A stretch of 64,000 bases of DNA from Mariannaea sp. PMI_226 (lineage: Eukaryota > Ascomycota > Sordariomycetes > Hypocreales > Nectriaceae). The stretch covers positions 2,728,001 through 2,792,000 of the forward strand of contig JANFOG010000002.1 of the NCBI GenBank assembly GCA_024336345.1, written 5' to 3'. Shown here one piece after another: positions 55,580 to 64,000 of the stretch. Each line of letters opens with the position of its first letter. Position 1 is the first letter of the stretch. Made by a program: the position numbers and the translations under genes. The notes beneath the pieces are model-generated. The model saw only the letters and a list, made by a program, of their open reading frames with translations. It was not told the DNA's origin and made no database searches.

Positions 55580-57376
55580 TCCTTTCCGGTATTTCGGAAG
55601 TTGAACCCGCGGGGTTATCCTTGGAGCTGCGATGACAACCTCCTTTCATGCTGAATCGTGTACTCGTACGTTCACTCGGGGACGGCCTTTCGACAAACAA
55701 AAACCCTCTCACAGACGCGTTGTTGACAATTATCCACACCCTCCTACCTTCATAGAGCGGTTGCTACATCCGTCGGAACTTCGCGACGAGTTCCAAAGAC
55801 AAGATGGGGTGAGCTCAGGGCCTGGAACTAGGCAGTGCCCGGCGTTGTCGGCCAATGTAGATGAGGTGGAGGCGCGTCACCGTCTCGGTAGAGGGCCCTT
55901 CACTTAGCAAAATGCTCTTCGCCCGGCTGGGGTGTTTGACTACGCATGTGATATACAGGACCTAGAGCGGACCGGAACAGCCTCAACCGAGAAAGCAAGA
56001 TTGATAAGCTTTCCAGGGGGTTGTCAGGTGGTTCAGCTCAGCAACAAAGAAGAAATAAGGCTACTAATTACCTTATTTGGACATGAAAGATCGACGATGG
56101 GCCGTAAAAGCCGTGAGCGAGAGCCGTGAGCGAGTTCCGTAAGTTAGTCGAATACAGGGCATTTAGACTTCCTTATACATGCATTCAACCACCTCCTACA
56201 CCAGCGGTATCAGTAAACATAGTCAGTGAGTATGAATCAGTTTACATATAGAAATTTCGCAGGGAATCTTACGAAGAAAGCCGGATTGAAGACTGGCGCG
56301 GGCGAACAACGTGGCTGCGGCTCGAACCGCCCCCCGGAGAAACGCCTCGTTCCGCTCGGTACTTCAAGAGGAGGGGAAATGGATTGCGGAGAAGACTTCT
56401 TCATTGATGAGAGGAGCTGCCCTGAGGATGGATATGCGGGGTTACATGGTAGCATGGTAGCATTCACCGGACTTTCATCTGGAATATACGTGGAAGGGCA
56501 GGCTCCGATATATCCCAATTCGGCTTCTATTAGTAGTGGTGGTACGATGGCCGGGGTTGATACAATTTTCTAGGTTCCCCCCTGAAACAAAGGAGATGTA
56601 GCTTGCCCCATTGGGGGAACTGAGAGTCTACCATCGCTCGTCAAGTAGGTTTATTGGTGTTGCCTAGATAGTAAGTGGTTGCATATCAAGTTGGAACAGA
56701 GGTGGTGATGGAAAGGCGGTGCGGATGATTCACCACGTGACGTTTGCTTCGACAACGACAACACCACCCTTGTGAAATAGTGTTGTAAGTTATATGAGTA
56801 AAAACTTGCTCATTCGAGCTATCTAGGTACAGAGATGATAGAAAAGTGCTCAAAGCTACTTATTTCTCATTTCAGCCAATGCCTACAGACGATAGGCCCG
56901 AGTATCCGATAAATATCTTCCGTATACTCTTCCTAGTCACCACGCTGAGTGAAAATCCAGCAACGACGGGGGTCAATTAAAGTCGACCACATGGTCTATC
57001 TCCCATATACTCTACACAAGATACTCTACAGACCCCTTCAATAAACCCCCTCGAATTTTCCCCCTCCAAGAATTATCAACGTCTTGACCAATCCACTGAG
57101 GAATTATTCCGACCTACCGAGACGCCAAAAACTCATCCCTACCAAATATCCACCACCCCAAGCTTTTGCTTGTCAAATAGGACTCCTAATCATGGTTTAT
57201 ACGCTTTGGCGTTCCACCTAGTCTACAATGCGTGAGGATCGAAGTGATGCTCGACGTACACTAGGCATCTTCTCCACACGAAGAAGTTGACCCTTAAGGT
57301 AAGGGAGTAGAATAAGTCCCTGCTTCTGGGACTGCTCAACCAACACTTTCTTTTGGCCAGCGTCGCCGGTAGCCTC

Positions 57377-59206
57377 CTAGACTGCGCGCATATCTAGCAG
57401 ATGTAAATTCTTTGTCTGGCGAGGAAGTCGTTGATCGCGCTCATATACATATCCGCAGTTGGCACATAGACTCTGTCATTGGCATTAGTATTGTGGATGT
57501 GCAAGTGTTAGAATAGCAACTGAGTCTGGACAACTTACCTTCGGGCCAGCCGGACCATCTCGTACTGCCCAGACGCCTGTTCCCCATATTCGGCAGTGCC
57601 AGCACCTCCACTGCAGCCTCTCCTGGTCGGTCAAGGCACCGCCTCCCCCATATCCGCCCACATCCGGAGTGCCGCGCCCTCCCGGAGTGCCGCCTCGCCC
57701 GAGAGGACTCAAACTTCGGAATCTGCGCTTCTTCTTGGAGCGCTCGCCTCTTCCCATCCGTTCTTCTTCCACCTCAATAGCTCCGAACGGTGTACCTCCG
57801 AGCATGCCCGTCGTAGAACTAAATCGAGCCGTTTCACGGCGCAGCCGGCGAACTTGGCGCTCTCGGTCGCCTTCTCGCTTCTCAATCTCCTCTGGGCTTA
57901 GTATTTCTACCTTGGGCTCCCACTCATCAGCCAGTTGATCAGGATCATATCTCCATCCTGCTTCTTGCCCGTGAGCTGCGTCATTTGGTAATTCTTGTTG
58001 TAAACCACCCCATCCGGCCACAAGGCCTCCTGCCTCACAGGCCTCTTTCTTAAGGCGCAGGACAGCCTCATAAATAGCATGAGTCATCGCGGGGATCCAT
58101 TCTCCAGTCAACCCCAGATCTGCACACGTCACTTTGGCAAAAGCCTCAGCTGTTCCGGGAGGGTGCAATAAAGACCATTCGAATTTGTCCGTGTAAAGCA
58201 TTGACGCCAAATTGAGGTTCAGGTTAATGATACAACGATAAGTGTCATCCGGATTATAGTCGACCGAGTCGGGGAGGATAGGAGTGGCTTCAGCCGTGAC
58301 ATCTGGTGCCTGTGTCTGAGATGGAGTGGCTACACCACCAATTTGCGCCGGAGTGTCGGGTCTTGAAGGCGCCCTTACAGCGGAGGCAGGGGAGTCATCC
58401 CGGGATTTGGCGGCCAAGTTTGGTCTAGGGGTTCCGTTCAAGGCAGTGCTTGGTACAACAGTGGTTGGCTGTTGAGCGGCTGGTGCAGACTGTTCGTTGT
58501 GGAATAGTGGATGAAGAGCAACCCCAGCATACTCCTCAAGTTGGGTTCGAATTTGCTTGCTGATCTCGGCGACGACGACCGGCCGGTTGGGCAGGTCAAG
58601 GTCCTGAACCAAAGTCTGTGCAAATTGGTCGGTGGTAATGAGAGTTTCGTGAAGATTCCAGCAGAAGATGTCGCGCAGCTTGTATGGTACTGTGGTCTCT
58701 CCAGGTCGATATTGCGGTAATGAGATATCGACTGTAGCAGGATTTGGGGCCGGGTAGGCGGCGGCAGGTATGAAAGCAGGGATATCCAAGTCGATTCGAA
58801 TCGGAATCAAGGTCAATGGCAAGTTTGCCTGGGCAGCATTCTGCTGGTCGCTTCTTGCAGGGCGAATCTTGCCAATCCAGTCGCGCCAAATCCCCTGCAC
58901 CTGCACAGGCTCCTTGGTCTCCTTGCCTGCTTTCTCGGCCAAACTTTGTCTGCTGAGAGAGTCCTCCTTTCGCAGACTCCGAAGGCCGGTAGGTCGGCGA
59001 CGGTTGTCGTCGCTGTCATCGTCAAGGTCGTCATAACCATCCTCGGCGTAGTTGATGATGGTGGTTCCTCGTTTGGTCGTCCGCGAGATAGGACCGGAGG
59101 GCGCGCTGGGGAGGACGGGGGTGAGGAGGGAGTTGTTGTAGCCACGCAGACGCGGCGCGTAGCTGGATAGGAAGGCCTGGGGCTTTGAACGTTCCATTGT
59201 GTACAT
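57377..59206 (-). CDS. sfh1: Sfh1/Snf5-type chromatin remodelling subunit with GATA-like finger
   Basis: Two exons on the minus strand: 59206-57539 and 57472-57377, giving 587 residues. A second ATG three codons in is an alternative start. The SNF5 domain lies roughly at residues 170-400 in two repeats (YKLRDIFCWNLHETLITTDQFAQ and LNLNLASMLYTDKFEWSLL...FAKVTCADLGL). A GATA-like zinc finger follows, with Cys535, Cys538, Cys559 and Cys562 (WRCWHCRIWGTGVW then LCANCG). The intron (donor gtaagt, acceptor gacag) separates the two Cys pairs. Filamentous-fungal Sfh1/Snf5 proteins carry this finger. Sfh1 is a core subunit of the RSC remodeller and Snf5 of SWI/SNF; one-to-one assignment needs a tree. 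The protein acts in the nucleus. Confidence 0.88.
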
Positions 59207-60307
59207 ATAAGGCCCCGAGCGCCTACTTCATGCTGGAGCAAGGGAACAACGCAGACGCGCAAAAGGTGGGCGTTTTGCCTTCACCCTTGAGCCAGCGCCC
59301 CGTAAGTTGAGACGATGGAAGCGTGAAGCGCAAAGGGAAACGCGACGGGCGTCGGCGATTTCGACAATGGTACTCGTTTCGCGAAGAGAATTGGAGTTGG
59401 TGGTGGTGGTAGAGTCGTGTCGATGAGATGTACTTGGTAGTGTCGAGGGCGGTGCTTGATGGAGTCGCGACCTGGTTGACCTTTTTTCTCAATCGCGTCG
59501 CTTCCTTCTAGTTACCGCAAATTCAGCATTTGGTACTGAGTGGCAGCAGCCATGGGGCCAAAGACTGAATCCTTGTTATGTAAGCCGACCACAGCGCCCC
59601 ACCTAGAGCTGTAGGTCCACTTAACTGGGTCGCCATGCAGCCATGTAACTTACCATCTGTACTTACCCTACAGATTACAATGCACCTAGAATGTCAATGT
59701 GTCCATACCTTGGCTGGAACAATAATATACCCCGGTTAAAAGTGGAATTTTGATCTGGGTACTCTAATACTCTGTATAATAGTGAAGTTGCCTGGCACAC
59801 TGGGTAATCATTGTTCATGCCGTCAATTGGGCAGCTCCCAATATACGTAAATATAGAATTCAAGGTGCCTAGGTAGGTGAGGTGCGTAGCATGCCGGTTA
59901 ATCATACTCGGTCCGTTGAATCTGACCATATGCAACTTCTAGTTTAGCAGGGTCTCGCAGAGGTAAATGGAGCGAGCTCTTAAGCCGTTGAACAAGGTTT
60001 ACACTTATACCTGTTAAGTTTTCTCGTAGGCCACGCCTTACACCGCACTGACACCATCGACAACTACCATCCCACGTACAATCGAATCAAGAATTGCGTG
60101 ATCAAAAACCCAGCCTTAGGATAATCAGAGTCCATCAACAATTTACCCAGATGCTGGCCCATGAGAAACATATCACATAGCTCGAGGCTATTATCTTGGA
60201 CATCCCTTAATCTCAGATGCATGCCATCAAAGTCCTCGGCCAACTTCCACAACGAAAGGAGACTACAAAGCCAGCGACCACATCTCCCTTCGTGGCTGAA
60301 GGACGGA
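59207..60307. other. Intergenic region between the Sfh1 start and the CAP gene end
   Basis: It contains the upstream region of the Sfh1 gene and the 3' side of the CAP gene. GCCTAGGTAGG lies near 59,867. Small frames such as 59,675-59,935 show no family resemblance. Confidence 0.5.
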
Positions 60308-61000
60308 TTAAAAAGGTCTTTGTCCGAGTCTAAGATTCTTATTAGCTACAATATGCGATAGGAGCGGATAAAAGAAAAGGAAGGGAAAAAAATAAAAATC
60401 GAAAGCAAACGCATTGACCCCTGCTTTCTGGGCCGTGATATGGAAGACTAAACTCACATATTTCCTTGTGAGACATATCGACAAACGACGTAATACTTGC
60501 ATGACTCGGAAGTACTATAGGCGAGGCCGCAGCCCATGTGAGTAGTATCTTTCCACACGCATTGGGCTGGAGACTTGTTAGCAGGAAAGGTGACAGGCTG
60601 GGACGTAATTCTCTCTACACCAATGAAGCCACGGCTCTTGTCCGGTTGTAACGGGCTGACCATCCTACAGCGAAGCCTCAATGAGCCACTCGTGGGTCGC
60701 AACTTGGAAGGACATATCCGTGTTGGGATCGCAATGAGTTGCGGCGTGCTGGTAAATGTTTTCTCCCTGCTGGGGTCGTAGTTGAGGCGGCGCATGGCTA
60801 AAGGGTTGCTGGTTGGCCGCAATCAAGTTCGCCCAGTACTGAGCATAAGCGGCAAGGTTAGAGTCCCATTGTAAAGGTTGCACCCTGAGGACCTGGCGGG
60901 CCTGGTTGACGAGAGCGAGCGCCTGCAAGGCGTCATTTGTAGAGGCAGTCGAGGGTGCTAGAAGCAGTGTCAGACAGGAAATAGCGGCAGCGAAGTACAT
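60308..61000 (-). pseudogene. Secreted CAP/PR-1-like protein gene with one in-frame stop
   Basis: Three exons on the minus strand: 61000-60619, 60566-60458 and 60329-60308, closing in frame over 171 codons apart from a TAG at 60667-60665. A signal peptide (MYFAAAISCLTLLLAPSTAS) precedes the CAP domain: ALVNQARQVLRVQPLQWD, LAAYAQYWAN, FSHAPPQLRPQQGENIY, THEWLIEASL, then after the stop PWLHW, CVWKDTTHMGCG and YYVVCRY, ending in GQRPF. In relatives the stop position normally holds Tyr. Intron 1 has a weak donor (gtagag) but a good branch (gctaac) and acceptor; intron 2 has gtgagt and a gctaat branch. CAP proteins are secreted, and some bind sterols. Either the gene is dead, this strain carries a null allele, or the stop is an error or is read through. 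Confidence 0.8.
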
Positions 61001-61817
61001 GCTGGCTGAATAAGGTAATTGAAAGGATAAAGAATATTATTCAGATGAGACAGGTGCACGAGGTAGGTAAAGAGACAGCTGGCGATGAGTCGTAAGTGTT
61101 GAGAGTTGAGAGAATTACGGCAGCATATAACGTATCTACCTATTACAGAAGCTCGTCATGCTCTGCCTGACCTAACTACCTACCCAAGGTAGGGAGTCAA
61201 GAATTAGACGGTGAAGGAGGATGTCACTCAGTATCTATGTTAATGTGGAAAGAGAAACAGTCATGTCCTGCCATCGCCGCTACCTGATGCATATGCCTAT
61301 CTGGGATATGAGCACTGCCATCGCTCCTGTCTTGTCCACCTCAAGTAGACGTGCTCCCTCCAGGCAGGTGCAGATAAATAATCAAGGTACCGGTGCTACA
61401 CAACAAAGGGGGTATGGTGTATAGGTGTAGATGTGTGGATCAAACTTTCCCAAGGTATATTTGATCTTGGGCGCACTTGCTTTTTATATTTTACGCCTGT
61501 AGATCGCCTAGGAATAATAGCCCAATGTCTTTGATCTGGCGAGAAGAGCTCTGGCAGGCTGCGTGGCGTGCAATTAACCAACTTGCAAGTTACCATGTAA
61601 GGCTGTAAGTTGGAGTGTTTGCAGATAAAGCAGACTCCCCCACCCCCACACACCCCCACCCGCACTTATGCACACACCCCTCGCTTTCTCATGACGTTTC
61701 GCCTCTCCAAAAGATTTATTTCCAACGACTTCTATCCAAAACTCCCCAACATCGCACCCACTATCCACCTCATATCGTCGCATTCTCTTTTCTCACAACC
61801 CTCAAACGCAGCGCAAC
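61001..61817. other. Divergent upstream region of the CAP and Zim17 genes
   Basis: The region serves two genes pointing away from each other. TACCTACC and CCAAGGTAGG words lie near 61,136-61,195, and a CCCCCACAC-rich run near 61,636-61,680, in the probable Zim17 leader. I see no gene. Confidence 0.55.
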
Positions 61818-62411
61818 ATGGCGTCTCGGTCAAGCTCCTTCTCTTCTACCGTTCTGCGCAATCTTCGAGTCCATTCCCAGCACCCATCTATCCTCCACTC
61901 GCATCTCACACAGTCTCGCTCACGCCTCCTTCCCCTCCTCACCCTTCCGCAACCCTTCATCGCAAACAAAATCTCTATTCGCAATGCTCATTCGATTCCT
62001 CGCCCGCCACCGCCGACGGCGGGGCAGGCACAGCCAAAATCCGAAGAAGCCTCAGCTCTCAGCGTAGATGGCACTGAGCCTACGCTCGCCCGACCACCGC
62101 CAATGCCCAACTACTATCAGATTTCTTTCACCTGTGTCCCTTGCGGCAAACCTTCGGTCCACAATATCTCTAAACAGGGCTATCATCACGGTTCAATACT
62201 CATCACTTGCCCTACCTGCCGCAACAGACACATCATAAGCGACCATCTCAATATCTTTGGTGATCGAAAAGTCACAATTGAGGACATTATGCGCGAGAAA
62301 GGACAACTCGTAAAGAGAGGAAGTTTGGGCGAAGACGGAGATATTGAATTCTGGCCTGATGAGCGATACGACGAGTTAAAAAAGGGTTCAGATGGCACTG
62401 AAAGCTCTTAA
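61818..62411 (+). CDS. zim17: Mitochondrial Hsp70 escort protein (Zim17/Tim15/Hep1)
   Basis: A single-exon gene of 197 residues. The N-terminal 55 or so residues are rich in Ser, Arg and Leu with no acidic residue, a typical mitochondrial presequence. A DNL-type zinc ribbon follows: CVPCGKPSVHNISKQGYHHG, then CPTCRNRHIISDHLNIFGD, with two CXXC pairs holding zinc (about residues 105-138). The charged tail (EKGQLVKRGSLGEDGDIEFWPDE) is also conserved in the family. Zim17 keeps mitochondrial Hsp70 soluble and active in the matrix, supporting protein import. Size and order match the family. Confidence 0.93.
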   Translation: MASRSSSFSSTVLRNLRVHSQHPSILHSHLTQSRSRLLPLLTLPQPFIANKISIRNAHSIPRPPPPTAGQAQPKSEEASALSVDGTEPTLARPPPMPNYYQISFTCVPCGKPSVHNISKQGYHHGSILITCPTCRNRHIISDHLNIFGDRKVTIEDIMREKGQLVKRGSLGEDGDIEFWPDERYDELKKGSDGTESS

Positions 62412-62806
62412 GAAATGAAAAGCACGATGCAATGGGAAAAGTCGCTAAAAAGGAGGTAATGGACTTCTTCCTTGTGTATGTTGTAGATATGGGACGGGAA
62501 AATGGTGTTGGCGTTAATATTGCTGAATACCTCGCGTCAAGAAGATACAGCACAAAATACCCCCCTCTTGGTTAGAATTGAACTTCGGGTTTGTATGATA
62601 CGAAAATTGGCGGGTTAAATACACATGTAGGCACAGAGTATACGCATATAGATAAATACTTTGTTTTTGGACATACTGTCTATGGATACATAGCTAGTTG
62701 CATAAACCCACAATCAGCGCCTCTGAATGCACTACATACTTCAATCTATGATATACTCCCAAAACGCCATCAAATGTATTGTTACCAAGTTCTTCCTTTT
62801 CTGCTG
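62412..62806. other. Intergenic region between convergent genes
   Basis: It holds the presumed 3' UTRs of the Zim17 gene (+) and the Utp20 gene (-). I see no gene. Confidence 0.55.
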
Positions 62807-64000
62807 TTACCACCCTTTGTACGACTGTCTAATCGACTTTTGCTCCTTGGACCTCGTCTTCTTCCTTTCCTTGTTCTTCTCGAACCTCTTCCGCTTATCC
62901 CGTCCATACTTCTCCGGCTGGGCGAGCGCCTCAATCTTTCGTTTGCTTGAGCGCTGTTCTCTCTTCGCTCTCACCTCCTCCCGAATAGCCAATAGCTGCT
63001 TTGTGTATTCCGCTGTGCCAAACTTCTTCTGCAGGGAGTCCATAAGAATTTGTGCCCTTGTCTTCAGACCTTCGTGCTTCGCCTTGAATTGCTCATCGTT
63101 GGAGAACGGTGGCGCGATGGATGGGTCCGTCAGATTGTGTAGTGGGATCAGAATAGTCTTGAGCGAGGGCTTGAGGCGCTCTACGTCAGATCTGCGACAG
63201 ATAGTCTCCAAAATTTCCATAGCAGCGATCTTGGGCGTGATTGCAACTGCCCTAGGCGGAATCTCTCTTCGAATGATGTGCGACAGTCTCCAGAAGAGGT
63301 ACTGCAAGTCCTTCTTCTTATATTGGTTGGCTCCTTCTTCCTCTTCGCCCTCGTCCTGGTCTTCATCCTCTGCATCCTCATCCTCCCCAGTGACGGGTCG
63401 AAGAGGGAGTCTAGGTCCGAGGAAGATGAGGACCTGAGTAGCCTCGGCTGCGAGTTTCTCGTCAACATCACGAGTGGCTACAACGCCAAGAGCAAGGCGC
63501 ACAAGATCCTGAACCTTAGTCAAGTCCAAAACCATACCGTGGGAACCCTCCACGGCTTCTCCGGCTGGAATGTTACCTGCCTGCTTTGCAAAGTCCGCCA
63601 GGTAAGAGCTGATGAGACCAATCGCCGCAATCCTGACAGGTGTTTCGGGATGTGCCAGGCATCGAGCAACATTAACCCACAACTCTCCACTGTCAGCTGA
63701 CAAGACCTTGTCGGGAAATACCGTCACAGATAAGCGAATGACGCCAAGGGCGGCTTCCAAAAGCTCTCCGTCTACGTCCTCGATGTCATCTGCCTCGAGA
63801 ACACCGGTGACCTTGCCAAAGACGAGCTTGAAGTCCTTTTTGTTCTTTGAAGCATTCTCATTTGACTCGAGGTAGTGAGTGAACATAATGAGTGCCAGTC
63901 GGAGGACGGCGTCGTTGCCATCCTTATCCAGCCATGATCTGACCAGACCCAAAAAGGTCTGAGTGCGCTCTTTGTCAGATTTGCGGAAAATCTCCTTGAT
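62807..64000 (-). CDS. utp20: U3 snoRNP / SSU processome component Utp20, C-terminal part
   Basis: The open frame runs from the window's right edge (in frame at 64000) to the stop at 62807, giving the last 397 residues; the 5' part is outside the window. Helical repeat sequence of HEAT type dominates (LALIMFTHYLESN, ARCLAHPETPVRIAAIGLISSYLADF, AAMEILETICRRSD). An acidic stretch (EDEDAEDEDQDEGEEEE) precedes KKKDLQYLFWRLSHIIRRE, a Utp20 hallmark. The end is strongly basic (RDKRKRFEKNKERKKTRSKEQKS). Utp20 is a nucleolar scaffold of about 2,500 residues in the small-subunit processome, needed for 18S rRNA maturation. No intron is needed in the visible part. Confidence 0.9.
   Translation of the reverse strand: MKEIFRKSDKERTQTFLGLVRSWLDKDGNDAVLRLALIMFTHYLESNENASKNKKDFKLVFGKVTGVLEADDIEDVDGELLEAALGVIRLSVTVFPDKVLSADSGELWVNVARCLAHPETPVRIAAIGLISSYLADFAKQAGNIPAGEAVEGSHGMVLDLTKVQDLVRLALGVVATRDVDEKLAAEATQVLIFLGPRLPLRPVTGEDEDAEDEDQDEGEEEEGANQYKKKDLQYLFWRLSHIIRREIPPRAVAITPKIAAMEILETICRRSDVERLKPSLKTILIPLHNLTDPSIAPPFSNDEQFKAKHEGLKTRAQILMDSLQKKFGTAEYTKQLLAIREEVRAKREQRSSKRKIEALAQPEKYGRDKRKRFEKNKERKKTRSKEQKSIRQSYKGW

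Larger units (their letters stand above)
54429..57376. other. 2.9 kb stretch holding the cellulase promoter
   Basis: The first kilobase upstream of the cellobiohydrolase start is its likely promoter, with a TATA run at 54,533-54,546. Further on I see no gene; a plus-strand frame at 56,232-56,573 overlaps an equally long antisense frame. A 9-base inverted repeat is at 55,557-55,579. The last 200 bases probably hold the 3' UTR of the Sfh1 gene. I did not find a clear GGCTAA site in a reading by eye. Confidence 0.5.

Noticed and set aside
56232..56573. Plus-strand frame of 113 residues in the 54.4-57.4 kb gap
   Set aside because: An equally long antisense frame overlaps it, no domain is visible and there is no other support.
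1..64000. tRNA, 5S rRNA and CRISPR-like arrays
   Set aside because: I looked by eye for T-loop words and regular spaced repeats and found none I could support; a covariance-model scan would settle the RNA genes.

Overview
This is nuclear DNA of a filamentous ascomycete, most likely a Sordariomycete and plausibly Hypocreales. The genes carry short introns (about 50 to 230 bases) with GTRAGT-like donors, CTAAC-like branch sites and AG acceptors. The gene content is typical of such fungi: two Zn2Cys6 regulators, a HET-domain protein, a GPI-anchored copper-type SOD, a GH7 cellobiohydrolase with a CBM1, and a fungal FLC/TRP-like membrane protein. The genus cannot be fixed from the sequence alone. 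Several gene models below were built by hand from splice sites, reading phase and family match; each exon set closes in frame.

Layout. 1-12,181: a single-exon C2H2 zinc-finger regulator (3,694-7,113) lies between long gene-poor stretches. 12,182-18,124: an FLC-family membrane protein (+) converges on a five-exon Vps9-type Rab5 GEF (-). 19,070-24,978: a 1.39 kb Tc1-type transposon with TA duplication and one nonsense codon, then a DUF4291 gene, a HET-domain gene and a tiny, easily missed V-ATPase subunit f gene. 27,076-37,196: a GPI-anchored copper-only-type SOD, a molybdenum-cofactor-sulfurase-like class V aminotransferase, and a conserved fungal protein of unknown role. 37,791-54,428: a minus-strand C6 regulator, then, after 4.2 kb without genes, a plus-strand C6 regulator, a small gene, a seven-exon MFS sugar porter and, tail to tail with it, a cbh1-type cellulase. 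57,377-64,000: an Sfh1/Snf5-type chromatin remodeller subunit with a GATA-like finger, a CAP/PR-1-like secreted protein gene broken by one stop codon, the mitochondrial Hsp70 escort protein Zim17/Tim15, and the C-terminal part of Utp20, which runs off the window.

How the genes fit together. Most are independent housekeeping functions: endosomal traffic, vacuolar acidification, ribosome biogenesis, mitochondrial import and chromatin remodelling. The stretch 44,971-54,428 is the one that reads as a functional neighbourhood, with regulator, sugar uptake and cellulose hydrolysis side by side. The stretch 19,070-24,044 reads as an accessory island, with a transposon, a DUF4291 gene and a HET gene between housekeeping genes. 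Intergenic DNA is rich in short palindromes built on CCTAGG and in TACCTACC/GGTAGGTA words, which I did not find in the coding exons I read closely.
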